From NCBI RefSeq assembly GCF_947495275.1, contig NZ_CANLYL010000015.1, positions 1 through 64,000 of the forward strand: a stretch of DNA of 64,000 bases, written 5' to 3'. How positions within the stretch are numbered: position 1 is the first letter of the stretch; every line of letters starts with the position of its first letter. This document shows positions 8,257 through 16,442 of the stretch, in pieces. The translations under genes and the position numbers were made by a program. The notes beneath the pieces were generated by a model. That model saw nothing but the letters and a program-made list of their open reading frames with translations, did no database searches and was not told where the DNA came from. The DNA is from an uncultured Roseobacter sp. (lineage in GTDB: Bacteria > Pseudomonadota > Alphaproteobacteria > Rhodobacterales > Rhodobacteraceae).

Positions 8257-8645
8257 GGCAGACTTCCTTTAATTCTCATTCCGCCTTTTGGACGCAGGCT
8301 ACTCATATCTGTGGTTGAATCCCGGTTCGCGACAAGATGCGACGACTCTCGCATATTTTGAGACTCTACCGGCTGATTGCATCATCTGATCGACACCAAG
8401 CAGGCGGTGTGTTGGCCTAACCAGTGTATTGCGCGCCTCGTCTGCAATGCGGCGCATATTTAAGCAGACGAGCGGGTTCGCTGGAGTCAATCCTTTGTCG
8501 CCAACCAAATGACGAGAATGAGTGGTCGTTTTAAAATTCTTCAAACGGGTTGAAACTATTTGAACCGGACCCCGTGAATACCTCCATAAACGACGACTTC
8601 AAATCGCCCTCAATCGCGCGTCGGTCGTTCAATCAGGAGAATGTG
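8257..8645. other. Intergenic region between the HisA-like and DoxX-like genes
   Basis: About 390 bases that must hold the promoters of the two divergent genes. Open frames here (for example 8299-8544 minus) show no recognisable domain. No tRNA, repeat or clear terminator was seen. Confidence 0.4.
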
Positions 8646-9035
8646 GTGACATTTCCCGAAAATATTTGGCCTGTCATCGGTAGGTCGATGATGGGCGGCC
8701 TCTTTGTGATTGGTGGGTTGCAGAAGATGCTGGATCCGGGCCCGGTGATGCAACTGCTTGCTGATCAAGGGATGGCCGAGAACCTCATCGTACCTGCGGC
8801 GTTGTTGAACTTTTGCGCTGGTGCCTGCGTCATCTTCAATTGGTATCTGAGGCCCACATGCTTCTTGCTCGCTGCCTACTGCGGGTTCACAAGCCTTTTC
8901 CATCTTGTTCCAACTGATGGCTGGCAGATGTCTATCTTTGTCAAGAACTGGGCAATAGCGGGCGGGTTTCTTTGCCTGTCAGCTCTCGGCAGCCATTCCA
9001 AATCCTTGGATCTGGACGAAAACGGAAAAACCTGA
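8646..9035 (+). CDS. DoxX-like small membrane protein
   Basis: A protein of about 129 residues with four hydrophobic segments: the region from IWPVIGRSMMGGLFVIGG, then LIVPAALLNFCAGACVIF, then the stretch around CFLLAAYCGFTSLF, and the last around NWAIAGGFLCLSALG. The RSMMGGLFVIGGLQKMLDP start resembles the DoxX/DUF417 fold. The start is taken as GTG 8646 because the AGGAGA at 8635-8640 fits it; an in-frame ATG at 8550 would add 32 mostly polar residues. DoxX-like proteins are inner-membrane proteins linked to redox or sulfur metabolism in some bacteria; no specific role can be read here. It stands alone. Confidence 0.7.
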   Translation: MTFPENIWPVIGRSMMGGLFVIGGLQKMLDPGPVMQLLADQGMAENLIVPAALLNFCAGACVIFNWYLRPTCFLLAAYCGFTSLFHLVPTDGWQMSIFVKNWAIAGGFLCLSALGSHSKSLDLDENGKT

Positions 9036-9121
9036 GTTCAGTTGAAACTTTTCAAGCTCCAAGCTCGTGACTGTTTTGTTGGGGTAAGTTTACGCGGCGC
9101 TTTGCAGCGGAAAATTCAAAA

Positions 9122-9150
9122 CCCCTGACGATTAAAACGTTCAACAGGGG
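9122..9150 (+). promoter_or_regulatory. Short hairpin overlapping a ribosome-binding site
   Basis: CCCCTG (9122-9127) pairs with CAGGGG (9145-9150). The right arm is the ribosome-binding site of the gene that starts at 9157. The 6-bp stem is short, so this is a weak candidate for translational control. Confidence 0.3.
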
Positions 9151-9156
9151 AAGAAC

Positions 9157-9933
9157 ATGAGAATGACGAGAAAACTGATCGTGACGGCCATGGCGCTGAT
9201 ATTGTCGGCGGGAGTTTCAAATGCGGCAACCATCGGCTCTTTTGACGACACGCGCGTTCTTGAGAGGCGCGTCCTGAACACGGGCGCTGATCGTGATGTA
9301 CTGCGCAACGCTATTGCTGACGAGGGCCATACTTTGGCTGACACGACAGACGTGTTGACCGCTGAATATCTGAACGGGCTCGACGTATTCTATACTTCTG
9401 TGCTAGCTTTTGGGAGCGGTTCACCCATTCTGTCCTCCACGGAGCAGGACGCATTGATATCCTGGGTCAGCGGCGGCGGGATTCTTTTGTCGACAGGTGA
9501 GATCCCTTTCTTTCGAGCCAGCTATGAGGCGGTTCTCAACCCATTTGGTATCGAGTTGATCGGTCAGGCTGCCGCCAGTGGCTCGGTCTGGGCGAATGAT
9601 CCCGGCATCGCCCTGCTGTCAAACGGCGTTGCAGGCAGTGATCTGACCGACTCCGGATCCGGGGTTTTGGCGACAGGGATGTCTACCACCCTGGCAATAA
9701 ATAATGGCAATGTCATTGGTTTGAGCAAGGTCTTCGGATCTGGTCTCGTTATCGCCATTGGCGATAGCAACTTTCTTGACGATCAGTTTATCAATCCCGC
9801 CGGTGAGCAGTTTTTTCGCAATGCTTTGAACGCGGAAGTTCCAGCGGTTCCACTGCCCGCCGCCTTGCCATTGTTACTTGCAGGCCTGGGGGCGTTCGGC
9901 GTGCTGCGGTCGCGCCGCAAGAGCCCATCTTAA
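9157..9933 (+). CDS. VPLPA-CTERM sorting-domain exported protein
   Basis: A 258-residue secreted protein. The N terminus is a signal peptide ending around VSNAAT. The C terminus has the motif VPLPAALPLL, a hydrophobic helix and a basic tail RSRRKS, the tripartite VPLPA-CTERM signal handled by an exosortase-type system in Rhodobacterales. The body (residues 40-225) has alternating strands and helices with ISWVSGGGILLSTGE and AIGDSNFLDD, reminiscent of glutamine-amidotransferase-like DUF4350 folds, without an obvious catalytic Cys. The partner exosortase is not in this window. Probably surface or matrix associated; precise role unknown. Confidence 0.8.
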   Translation: MRMTRKLIVTAMALILSAGVSNAATIGSFDDTRVLERRVLNTGADRDVLRNAIADEGHTLADTTDVLTAEYLNGLDVFYTSVLAFGSGSPILSSTEQDALISWVSGGGILLSTGEIPFFRASYEAVLNPFGIELIGQAAASGSVWANDPGIALLSNGVAGSDLTDSGSGVLATGMSTTLAINNGNVIGLSKVFGSGLVIAIGDSNFLDDQFINPAGEQFFRNALNAEVPAVPLPAALPLLLAGLGAFGVLRSRRKSPS

Positions 9934-9954
9934 CTGGGCTCTGCAAATATTTTT
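9920..9954 (+). terminator. Rho-independent terminator after the VPLPA-CTERM gene
   Basis: AGAGCCCA (9920-9927) pairs with TGGGCTCT (9935-9942) as an 8-bp stem with a 7-base loop that contains the stop codon. A T-rich stretch follows at 9945-9954. Confidence 0.65.
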
Positions 9955-10037
9955 GCGCCTTTGAAACTAACCAACGATCCCTTGCGTGACTATGGCATCT
10001 GGCCATCGAGCGCCAAATTTAAGAATAGGAGAAAAAC

Positions 10038-10451
10038 ATGAGTAAGATAGTAGTCGCAGGCCTTTTGAGCATGATATCAACGGGTGTCTTCGCAGATGGT
10101 CACGCGCCGGTACCCCTTGTTGAAGCGACCAACCAATCGGTGTCAAACGGAGTTGTGAGCGCGCATAAGGTTGTCGCCGGAGAGAACGGCTGGCTTGTAG
10201 TGCACCGTACGGACGCTGAGATGAAGCCGGGCCCGGTTGTTGGGTATGCCCCGCTCCGTATGGGAGACAACATGGATGTAGCAGCCATCCTCACCGAAGA
10301 AATCTCCTCTGGTGAGATGCTGATGCTCATGGTTCACGCCGAAGCGGGCGGTACAAAGACTGGCGTTTTCGAATATACGCTTGGCGCGAAAGAAGATGGC
10401 CCAATTCGGATCGACGATAAACTGGTGATGACGGTTGTGACCGCGCAGTAA
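10038..10451 (+). CDS. DUF7282-like small exported protein
   Basis: A 137-residue protein with a signal peptide ending near VFADGHA and a beta-rich body. The phrases QSVSNGVVSAHKVVAGENGWLVVH and GENMDV-like GDNMDVAAILTEEI fit the DUF7282 pattern of small periplasmic or surface proteins. The ribosome-binding site is an AGGAG about six bases before ATG 10038. It lies about 120 bases upstream of an ECF sigma/anti-sigma pair, so it may be a target of that pair. Function unknown. Confidence 0.75.
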   Translation: MSKIVVAGLLSMISTGVFADGHAPVPLVEATNQSVSNGVVSAHKVVAGENGWLVVHRTDAEMKPGPVVGYAPLRMGDNMDVAAILTEEISSGEMLMLMVHAEAGGTKTGVFEYTLGAKEDGPIRIDDKLVMTVVTAQ

Positions 10452-10570
10452 GCATAGGTTGACATAGGTGCGAATAGCCCAAGTGCCTTTTGGAAGCTGC
10501 GGGAGGTATCTTCGCTTTTAATTGACACGTGTCTGTTTCGGCATAGCGTGTCTTGGGCGGGGACATCTTT

Positions 10571-11113
10571 ATGACAACACCAGCAGATATCGAAAAGATG
10601 ATCGCGCAAATTGCATTGCGCGATCATTCCGCGTTTTCGGCGCTCTATGACGCGACAAGCCGGAAGCTCTTCGGCGTCTGCCTTCATGTCTTGAACAACC
10701 GCAGTGAAGCCGAAGAGGTTTTGCAAGAGATCTATGCCCGGATCTGGCACAAAGCCGACAACTACGCCGTCACAGGCCACAGCCCGATGACATGGCTCAT
10801 TACACTGGCCCGCAATCTGGCGATCGACAGGTTGCGAACCCGCAAGGCACCAACAAAGGACATCGACACCGTTGTGGACTTGGCGGATGATCGACCTGGC
10901 CCCGAGGCAGAGGCAATCGCCAGTTCTGAAAGGGCGCGGATTGAAGCTTGCATGGATGAGCTGGAAGCGGCGCGTGCGGATGCCGTCAGACGGGCTTATT
11001 TGAGCGGTGAAACATACAAGGAACTCGCGGCACGCCATGGAGTGCCGCTCAACACCATGCGAACTTGGCTACGCCGCAGCCTGCAAAAACTGAGGGACTG
11101 TCTGACGCGATGA
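10571..11113 (+). CDS. ECF-type RNA polymerase sigma factor
   Basis: A 180-residue sigma-70 family factor with only regions 2 and 4. Region 2 is visible in FGVCLHVLNNRSEAEEVLQE through MTWLITLARNLAIDRLR. Region 4 carries the helix-turn-helix YKELAARHGVPLNTMRTWLRRSL. The start at ATG 10571 is preferred over an upstream in-frame TTG at 10553. Its last codons overlap the start of the anti-sigma gene by four bases, so the pair is coupled. The RskA-like partner suggests the SigK/RskA type of membrane-controlled stress response. The regulon is unknown. Confidence 0.92.
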   Translation: MTTPADIEKMIAQIALRDHSAFSALYDATSRKLFGVCLHVLNNRSEAEEVLQEIYARIWHKADNYAVTGHSPMTWLITLARNLAIDRLRTRKAPTKDIDTVVDLADDRPGPEAEAIASSERARIEACMDELEAARADAVRRAYLSGETYKELAARHGVPLNTMRTWLRRSLQKLRDCLTR

Positions 11114-11796
11114 CCACAGCCGATGATCCATATGACGACGAGGTTTTCGCAGCCGAATATGTCCTGCATCTTCTCGATGCTTCGGAACGTCAGCGCTTTG
11201 AGACACGTTTGCGGGATGACGCCGGTCTGCGCCAATTGGTTCATCGGTGGGAAGCACAACTGGTGCCAATCGCCGACGAAATCGAAGAGGTTATGCCCCC
11301 CGCGCACGTCAGGACTGCTATCATGGCCAAGATCGCGCAGACACCGTCATCGCCGCCCTTCTTGCGTAGGTGGTCAATCGGAATATTGGGTATCGCAGTT
11401 GCGATGCTCATTGCGGTTTTCGCATTTGGCCCGCTGTTGCGCGGGACAGTCGATTTGACCCCGCAGTTTCAGGCCGAGCTTACGTCGGAGGACGGCACAA
11501 TCATTTTAATCGCTGGTGTCATTCCGCCAACACATGAGATCGTTATTGAACGTTTCGCAGATGTCATCCCTGAAGGTCGTGTATTGGAACTGTGGCTGAT
11601 CGCCCAAGGCAGCGACCTGCCCGTATCGCTGGGACTGCTGGAAGCCGAAGGTCTGACACGTATCCGCGTTCCCGATGACATCGCCCCGGGGGTGCGCACC
11701 GGCACAGTTGCAATCTCCGAAGAACCACCGGGAGGCTCGCCAACAGGCATGCCCACAGGCCAGATTCTGGCGACCGGCACATTCAAAGATATCTAA
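11110..11796 (+). CDS. RskA-like membrane-bound anti-sigma factor
   Basis: A 228-residue protein. The N-terminal cytoplasmic helix bundle (AAEYVLHLLDASERQRFETRL) is typical of anti-sigma domains that hold an ECF factor. A single membrane helix lies near residues 95-113 (IGILGIAVAMLIAVFAFGP). The periplasmic C-terminal domain contains the RskA pattern GRVLELWLIAQG followed by PVSLGLLE and EPPGGSPTGMPTG. The start at 11110 overlaps the sigma stop in an ATGA junction; a longer frame from 11065 would lie within the sigma gene. No zinc-binding HxxxCxxC motif is present, so it is not a ZAS-type sensor. Confidence 0.9.
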   Translation: MTTADDPYDDEVFAAEYVLHLLDASERQRFETRLRDDAGLRQLVHRWEAQLVPIADEIEEVMPPAHVRTAIMAKIAQTPSSPPFLRRWSIGILGIAVAMLIAVFAFGPLLRGTVDLTPQFQAELTSEDGTIILIAGVIPPTHEIVIERFADVIPEGRVLELWLIAQGSDLPVSLGLLEAEGLTRIRVPDDIAPGVRTGTVAISEEPPGGSPTGMPTGQILATGTFKDI

Positions 11797-11894
11797 AGCG
11801 TTTCGACTTTACCTTGAGGCATCGAACATCGCTTTTCGCGTTCGACCGAAGGGAGAGGCAACGAACAAGCGATCCGATATTGAGTCGAAACGCT
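11797..11894. repeat. MITE-like element with 12-bp inverted ends
   Basis: AGCGTTTCGACT at 11797-11808 is matched by its exact reverse complement AGTCGAAACGCT at 11883-11894. The 98-base unit has no coding capacity and starts right at the anti-sigma stop codon. Short AT-containing sequences flank both ends, but a clean target duplication is not obvious. It may be a miniature transposable element or a long-stem RNA structure. Confidence 0.45.
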
Positions 11895-12136
11895 ATAGGC
11901 ACCAGTGGATCGGCCGTGAACGTCCGACCGAAGGCTCCCGAACTGCGGGATCCGGGGAATACCGTCCTTGCCTTGAGAGTACAAAATATCTGTAAAACAG
12001 GGCAGAAGGCAGCGCCTCCAGATCAGTAAATACTAAGACACTTGCGGTTGGCTCGGCTTTGTTATTGGTTTTGGACCCACAATTCTCTGCTTGATCGGCG
12101 CAAAGGTGATATCGCGTTTGGACAAGAGATGTCCGC
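11797..12136. other. Convergent intergenic region after the anti-sigma gene
   Basis: About 340 bases between two convergent genes. Apart from the inverted-repeat unit at its left end, the rest (11895-12136) shows no gene I can support and no clear terminator with a T-run. Confidence 0.4.
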
Positions 12137-12718
12137 CTATGCCGTCTCCGAAGTTTCGGCCTCGGACTTGATCTCCAGCGGTAGGTTGATGGTCGGTAGC
12201 GCCTCTTTGAAAATCGTGGCGCCGTCAACCTTCACTTCGACCGTGGGCTTCGCGCGGCCCGCAGCAATCGCGGTAATACGACGGTTGGTTACGGTGACAA
12301 TCAACCCTTCGACCTTGAGCGTGAAAATCACCGGGACCGGTAATTTACGTAGCTCGATGATTTTGCCCAGTTCAATGACGATGTGAGGGGTGAATTCGGC
12401 TTTCAAATTGTGGCTGGCAATCGAAACTTGCCGGGGTTTGTCATCCTTGGGGCCCTCGTCTCCGATGAGCGCACCGACCTGTTCCAGTCCTTTCCACGCC
12501 TTGAGCAACTCTTTTACCGGTGAGATCGCCAGCGCGTCATCGACAGCCTTCTCCACAGCCATTCTCAGCGTCGACCCGTCGAGGTCTATCGCCTTCAGCT
12601 TCGGCCCGCCGTCGCCCTTCAACAAGGACTGACTTACTGCTTCAGCCAGTTCTTGCATGCGGACTTCAGGCAATTCCTTCGACAGAACCTTGCCCTCTAC
12701 CCTTGCTGTTTCAGTCAT
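12137..12718 (-). CDS. Hypothetical protein coupled to the Ig-repeat stalk protein
   Basis: A 193-residue protein without signal peptide or membrane helix. The N-terminal half is helical (ELAEAVSQSLLKGDGG and RMAVEKAVDDALAISPVKELL). The C-terminal half (residues 95-185) is a series of beta strands rich in Val, Ile and Lys, such as HIVIELGKIIELRKLPVPV and RAKPTVEVKVDGATIF. The start overlaps the stop of the 889-residue upstream gene by four bases, so the two are made together. I recognise no family. Cytoplasmic location is likely, where it could meet the cytosolic tail of its partner. Confidence 0.75.
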   Translation of the reverse strand: MTETARVEGKVLSKELPEVRMQELAEAVSQSLLKGDGGPKLKAIDLDGSTLRMAVEKAVDDALAISPVKELLKAWKGLEQVGALIGDEGPKDDKPRQVSIASHNLKAEFTPHIVIELGKIIELRKLPVPVIFTLKVEGLIVTVTNRRITAIAAGRAKPTVEVKVDGATIFKEALPTINLPLEIKSEAETSETA

Positions 12719-15384
12719 CGTGCTGGCTCCTTGTTTTCTTCAAACGCAATCTCGACTGCCGGTGCTTCATCCTCGTCAATGCGTATTGCAAGGCTCGCCG
12801 GGGCAGACGGAACAAGCGCTATTCTGGGATCCTGATCGGGTTCCGCAAAGACGCGTAGCTGGGGTGTCGGCGCATGTGTTTCATGGCCCGCAGTATCACC
12901 TTGCCTGCGACCTCGCAGGCGCGCGCCGAAAAACCCCATGCCGATGCCGCTCAGAATGAGACCGCCGATCCAGACCCAAGGTGGGGTGGCAAAACCGGGC
13001 GAGACAGGGCGGATCAACGTGATTTGCGAACTTGCGAGCATTTGGCCAGCGGCGTCCTGCGCCTCGATCACAAGCGCACGGCTCTGACCTGGTTCCGGTG
13101 TGTTGATCTCCCCAAGCCACTCGACCCCGTCAAAACGACCGCGCTCCAGCACTTGGTTCGTGCCTGAATCTGACACAACGATCACCGCAGTATCTGCCGG
13201 GTTGATGACCTCAACTAAGAGGCGCGTGGTGCTCGCCTCAATCTCAAACCCATCCGGCGAGGTTACAAGCAGCGTGACCAGTTTGGCGGCTGGTCGGGTC
13301 AGCGTGATCTGTGCAGACGCATAATCTTCGCCGTCGCGACCAATCGCCAAGATGTTCACAAGCCGCGTCGCACCGGGGTCTGGCATGTCGATTTGCAGTT
13401 CCGCGCGACCCTGAACCAAAGCGCTCTCGGCCATCGCGGTTCGATCCGAACCGTCATTCGCACCCCTGGCGATGATGCTCTCGATCCAGTCCGCGCCGGT
13501 CGTGACATGGGCCTCGGCCGTGATCATGTCCGTATCAACCTCAAATCGTCGGTCTGGCCGCACTTGCAGGCGAACTGCGGGGCGTTCAACGCGCAAACTG
13601 TCTTCAGCCAGAACATTGTTCCCTTGATCAACAGCCTGTGCATGAAAAACGAGTGCTTGACCCGGGGCGGGCATTGCCTGCGTATTGCTCCACTTGCCAT
13701 TTCCGACGGGCCATCGCGCTAATTCGATCATGTCCGGCGCACCACGGATGACCAAGTCTGTCACAGTCCCGGCGTTTTCCAGAACGAGGTTCAATTGTAC
13801 CTCATTCGCATCGACAACTTGTCCTGCGGCGCTTTCCAGCGTAAGGCGCGGCGGCACGACCGGCTCCGGGCGGGTCAGCGTCACGGTTTGCTCAGCTATT
13901 TGCCGACCGCTCCGATCAAGCGCCACAAAAGTCACCCTCTCAGAGCCGCCGGGCTCGGGCGAAGGAAGTGTGAGAACTTCGGAGCCACCACTGAATTCCC
14001 TACCGACTGAAGCCACCCCGACTCTGCGGGCTTCAAGCCGGGACACTGCGGAAGCACCACTTGGGATTGTGACCATAAACCCAACGCTCTGGGCATCGAC
14101 ATTCACCGCACCTGAGGGGCTCACATCAATCCGCACCGACGGTCGGATCAGACGCAAGGTTGCGGCGTCGCGCGGCCTACCTTCCGGTCCCAGAGCCTCC
14201 ACCTGAAACGCGGCCTTCTGACCCGGCGGTGGCATCGGTAGGTCAAAGTAAAGCTGCGACCCACCCCATTCCTGGGTTTGATTGCTGATACCGGGACCTG
14301 TGATCCTGATCCATCTGGTGGGCCCTGCCTGCCGCAAACCAACGCCGACATTCGTGCGAGGACTATCAACCTCGACCTCGTTCGGTAAATCCAGTTCAAC
14401 AGGTTGAACGGCAATACACGCGCTGTTCAATTCGTCCCGCAGCGCCGTCCACCGGATACCTCCCGCGTTGAACCTATCCATGCGACCACCCAGGTAGCCG
14501 CCGATGGCTTTGCAGGTATTGGGCCCAAGCGCACCATCGCTCCCGCCCGGCGAATTCCCGACACATGCAAGATTTTCCTGCACTTGCCTGACCAGCGCAT
14601 TGCTTACCGCAACACGCGGGCCACACCAGGGCACAAGCCGGAGCACAACCTTCGCGCGCGCTGAAAGACCGGCTGAATTCGTTGCCAGGATTGTCGCTGA
14701 ACGCTCGTTGAAGTCCCGCGGCAGATCTATGGTTGCTGAGTAGTTGGAGGAACCCTGAGGCGCGGACATAGGTACGCGGTTGTTATCCTCGTAAATGAAA
14801 AAGACCGATTGAATGCCGCTTTCGCCGTCGGCCACCTTTACCCTGACTGGTGCGGTGCGACCTTGGCCTTGCACAGTTTGCGTTTCAGGCGCGATGTCCG
14901 GGCGCGTCCTGTCGGCACGTTCGACATCGTCACCCTTGTCGTTGCTCCCCGCATTTTTATCCGTCTCCGGGTTGTCCGTGTCTGATGTATCATCGCCCGA
15001 GTCCAGCGGCCGGTCAAGTTGAGCGAAATTGAAATCCCCGCCAATAAAGACATCGCAATCGCCAGCAGTTAGAACAGTGACGACCTGAGCAAACCGTATG
15101 AGGTCTGACCTAATGCCTTCACCCCTTAGCCGGATAAACACCTCTCGCGTCGCCGTACAGGTTTTGACCTTTCCCAGAAACTCCCGAACATTTCGGGGTC
15201 GGGTCAGCATAACCACCAGAAAAGCACTCTTCATAAACCTTGAGGCATTCGCGACATACAGGCCGGAATAGCCCGGGATCGGTTCAGCACCCCGAGGCAC
15301 GGTATTGGTTGATTGCGCCATCAATTGCCCAGCTGGATGTACCAGCAGGCAAATCGCCACGATCAAACTCAGAACTACACGCAT
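12715..15384 (-). CDS. Large periplasmic Ig-like repeat protein with C-terminal membrane anchor
   Basis: An 889-residue protein, not recognised as a named family. Residues 1-23 form a signal peptide (VVLSLIVAICLLVHPAGQ). A globular N-terminal domain (30-125) is followed by an acidic linker (128-170). A first Ig-like unit spans about 171-255, then a Cys-containing peptidoglycan-binding-like stretch around 258-297 (LVRQVQENLACVG, DGALGPNTCKAI). Four or five Ig-like units of about 95 residues follow, each closing with a similar strand: RLIRP 411, TLTRP 502, RVERP 598, TLTRP 694, TLIRP 789. A membrane helix at 803-821 precedes a 68-residue cytosolic tail. Topology suggests a cell-envelope sensor or stalk. 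The ATG at 15384 is chosen; a TTG at 15414 is in frame. Confidence 0.8.
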   Translation of the reverse strand: MRVVLSLIVAICLLVHPAGQLMAQSTNTVPRGAEPIPGYSGLYVANASRFMKSAFLVVMLTRPRNVREFLGKVKTCTATREVFIRLRGEGIRSDLIRFAQVVTVLTAGDCDVFIGGDFNFAQLDRPLDSGDDTSDTDNPETDKNAGSNDKGDDVERADRTRPDIAPETQTVQGQGRTAPVRVKVADGESGIQSVFFIYEDNNRVPMSAPQGSSNYSATIDLPRDFNERSATILATNSAGLSARAKVVLRLVPWCGPRVAVSNALVRQVQENLACVGNSPGGSDGALGPNTCKAIGGYLGGRMDRFNAGGIRWTALRDELNSACIAVQPVELDLPNEVEVDSPRTNVGVGLRQAGPTRWIRITGPGISNQTQEWGGSQLYFDLPMPPPGQKAAFQVEALGPEGRPRDAATLRLIRPSVRIDVSPSGAVNVDAQSVGFMVTIPSGASAVSRLEARRVGVASVGREFSGGSEVLTLPSPEPGGSERVTFVALDRSGRQIAEQTVTLTRPEPVVPPRLTLESAAGQVVDANEVQLNLVLENAGTVTDLVIRGAPDMIELARWPVGNGKWSNTQAMPAPGQALVFHAQAVDQGNNVLAEDSLRVERPAVRLQVRPDRRFEVDTDMITAEAHVTTGADWIESIIARGANDGSDRTAMAESALVQGRAELQIDMPDPGATRLVNILAIGRDGEDYASAQITLTRPAAKLVTLLVTSPDGFEIEASTTRLLVEVINPADTAVIVVSDSGTNQVLERGRFDGVEWLGEINTPEPGQSRALVIEAQDAAGQMLASSQITLIRPVSPGFATPPWVWIGGLILSGIGMGFFGARLRGRRQGDTAGHETHAPTPQLRVFAEPDQDPRIALVPSAPASLAIRIDEDEAPAVEIAFEENKEPAR

Positions 15385-15785
15385 CTCAAATCGCCTTGGC
15401 GCGCTATGGGGCAAAAAATTCCTAGAATATGTAAGAAATTAGCACAAAAGCTGACACTACGCCAATGAAACGGTTGTGGTACCTATCGGAGGTGTTCTGA
15501 GATCCCTTTGCGATTGGCCGATTGGAACGCTGCTTGCGGAACCCATCAGGGCTGGTGGTAACTGCCAGGCAAGCAGGCCGGACACACGACCGTTCTGGAG
15601 CCATCTGCACAGGTCTTTCGAAGAGTTGCTGCAATGCTGCGGTGCAGTTTCCATGAAGTGGCGTTGGTAAAGGATCGCAAAAAATCTGGATCAAAGAATG
15701 ACTGCAACACAGGATATTGCCAACGTTGGATTTGCAGGCCATTTCTGTTCTAACGGCTGGAACTTCAAATGAGGCTACGCCTGTA
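15385..15785. other. Intergenic region upstream of the HAD gene
   Basis: About 400 bases between divergent genes. Reading frames that cross it, including a 223-codon one on the minus strand that runs into the HAD gene, are not supported by any recognisable domain. Promoters for both neighbours must lie here but I could not pick them with confidence. Confidence 0.4.
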
Positions 15786-16442
15786 ATGACAAAGTTCGAT
15801 CTGGTGATTTTCGATTGTGATGGGGTGCTACTCGACAGTGAGATCATTGCATGCCGTGCAGATGCTGAAGCGTTCACAGGCATAGGATATGAAATTACAC
15901 CTGAAGAAGTATCAATGAGATTTGCAGGTATGCCGGATGAAGCTGTCGACGCTGCTCTTGCTACTGAAATTGGGAAACCTTTTCCTGCTAACTTTAGGGC
16001 AAAAATAAAAAGTGCCGTCATCGAAAAATACAGAACAGAATTGCAACCGATTTGCGGTGCAGAAACTCTGCTTACTTCTCTAAAAACAGCCAAGTGTATT
16101 GCTTCGTCAGCCTCTCCCGCAAAATTAGCACTAGGCTTGATCGAAACCGAATTGTACGAGCTGGTCTATCCGAACATCTTCTCGACCAGATTGGTTGAAA
16201 GGGGAAAGCCGCATCCAGATATTTTCCTTTATGCCGCAGAAAAAATGGAGGCTTCTCCGTCCAATTGTATCGTGATCGAGGATAGCGTTGCAGGCGTCAC
16301 AGCAGCTAAATCAGCGGGTATGACATGCATCGGTTTTTCTGGTGGGTCACACTGCACAAATGGGCACTCGCAACGCTTGTTTGATGTTGGTGCGGAATCG
16401 GTTGTCGATAGGCTCGAGGCAGTTTTGTCACTCGTTGAGTAA
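15786..16442 (+). CDS. HAD-superfamily phosphatase (beta-phosphoglucomutase/phosphoglycolate phosphatase type)
   Basis: A 218-residue cytoplasmic hydrolase. Motif I is FDCDGVLLDSE with the nucleophilic and acid/base aspartates; the cap domain follows (residues 20-80). Motif II Ser appears in KCIASSAS, the motif III lysine in RGKPHPDIFLYAAEKM, and motif IV in IVIEDSVAGV. This is subfamily IA with a C1 helical cap, which acts on small phosphorylated sugars or glycolate phosphate. The start at 15786 (MTKFDLVIFDCDGV) is favoured over the frame opening at 15717. Codon use is AT-richer than the neighbours, which hints at recent acquisition. Confidence 0.88.
   Translation: MTKFDLVIFDCDGVLLDSEIIACRADAEAFTGIGYEITPEEVSMRFAGMPDEAVDAALATEIGKPFPANFRAKIKSAVIEKYRTELQPICGAETLLTSLKTAKCIASSASPAKLALGLIETELYELVYPNIFSTRLVERGKPHPDIFLYAAEKMEASPSNCIVIEDSVAGVTAAKSAGMTCIGFSGGSHCTNGHSQRLFDVGAESVVDRLEAVLSLVE

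Noticed and set aside
8257-8645. tRNA-like T-arm sequence (GGTTGAATCC-like)
   Set aside because: No cloverleaf with acceptor and anticodon stems can be drawn around it.
15422-16093. 223-codon frame on the minus strand
   Set aside because: It overlaps the HAD hydrolase, whose motifs are unmistakable, and has no recognisable domain or ribosome-binding site.
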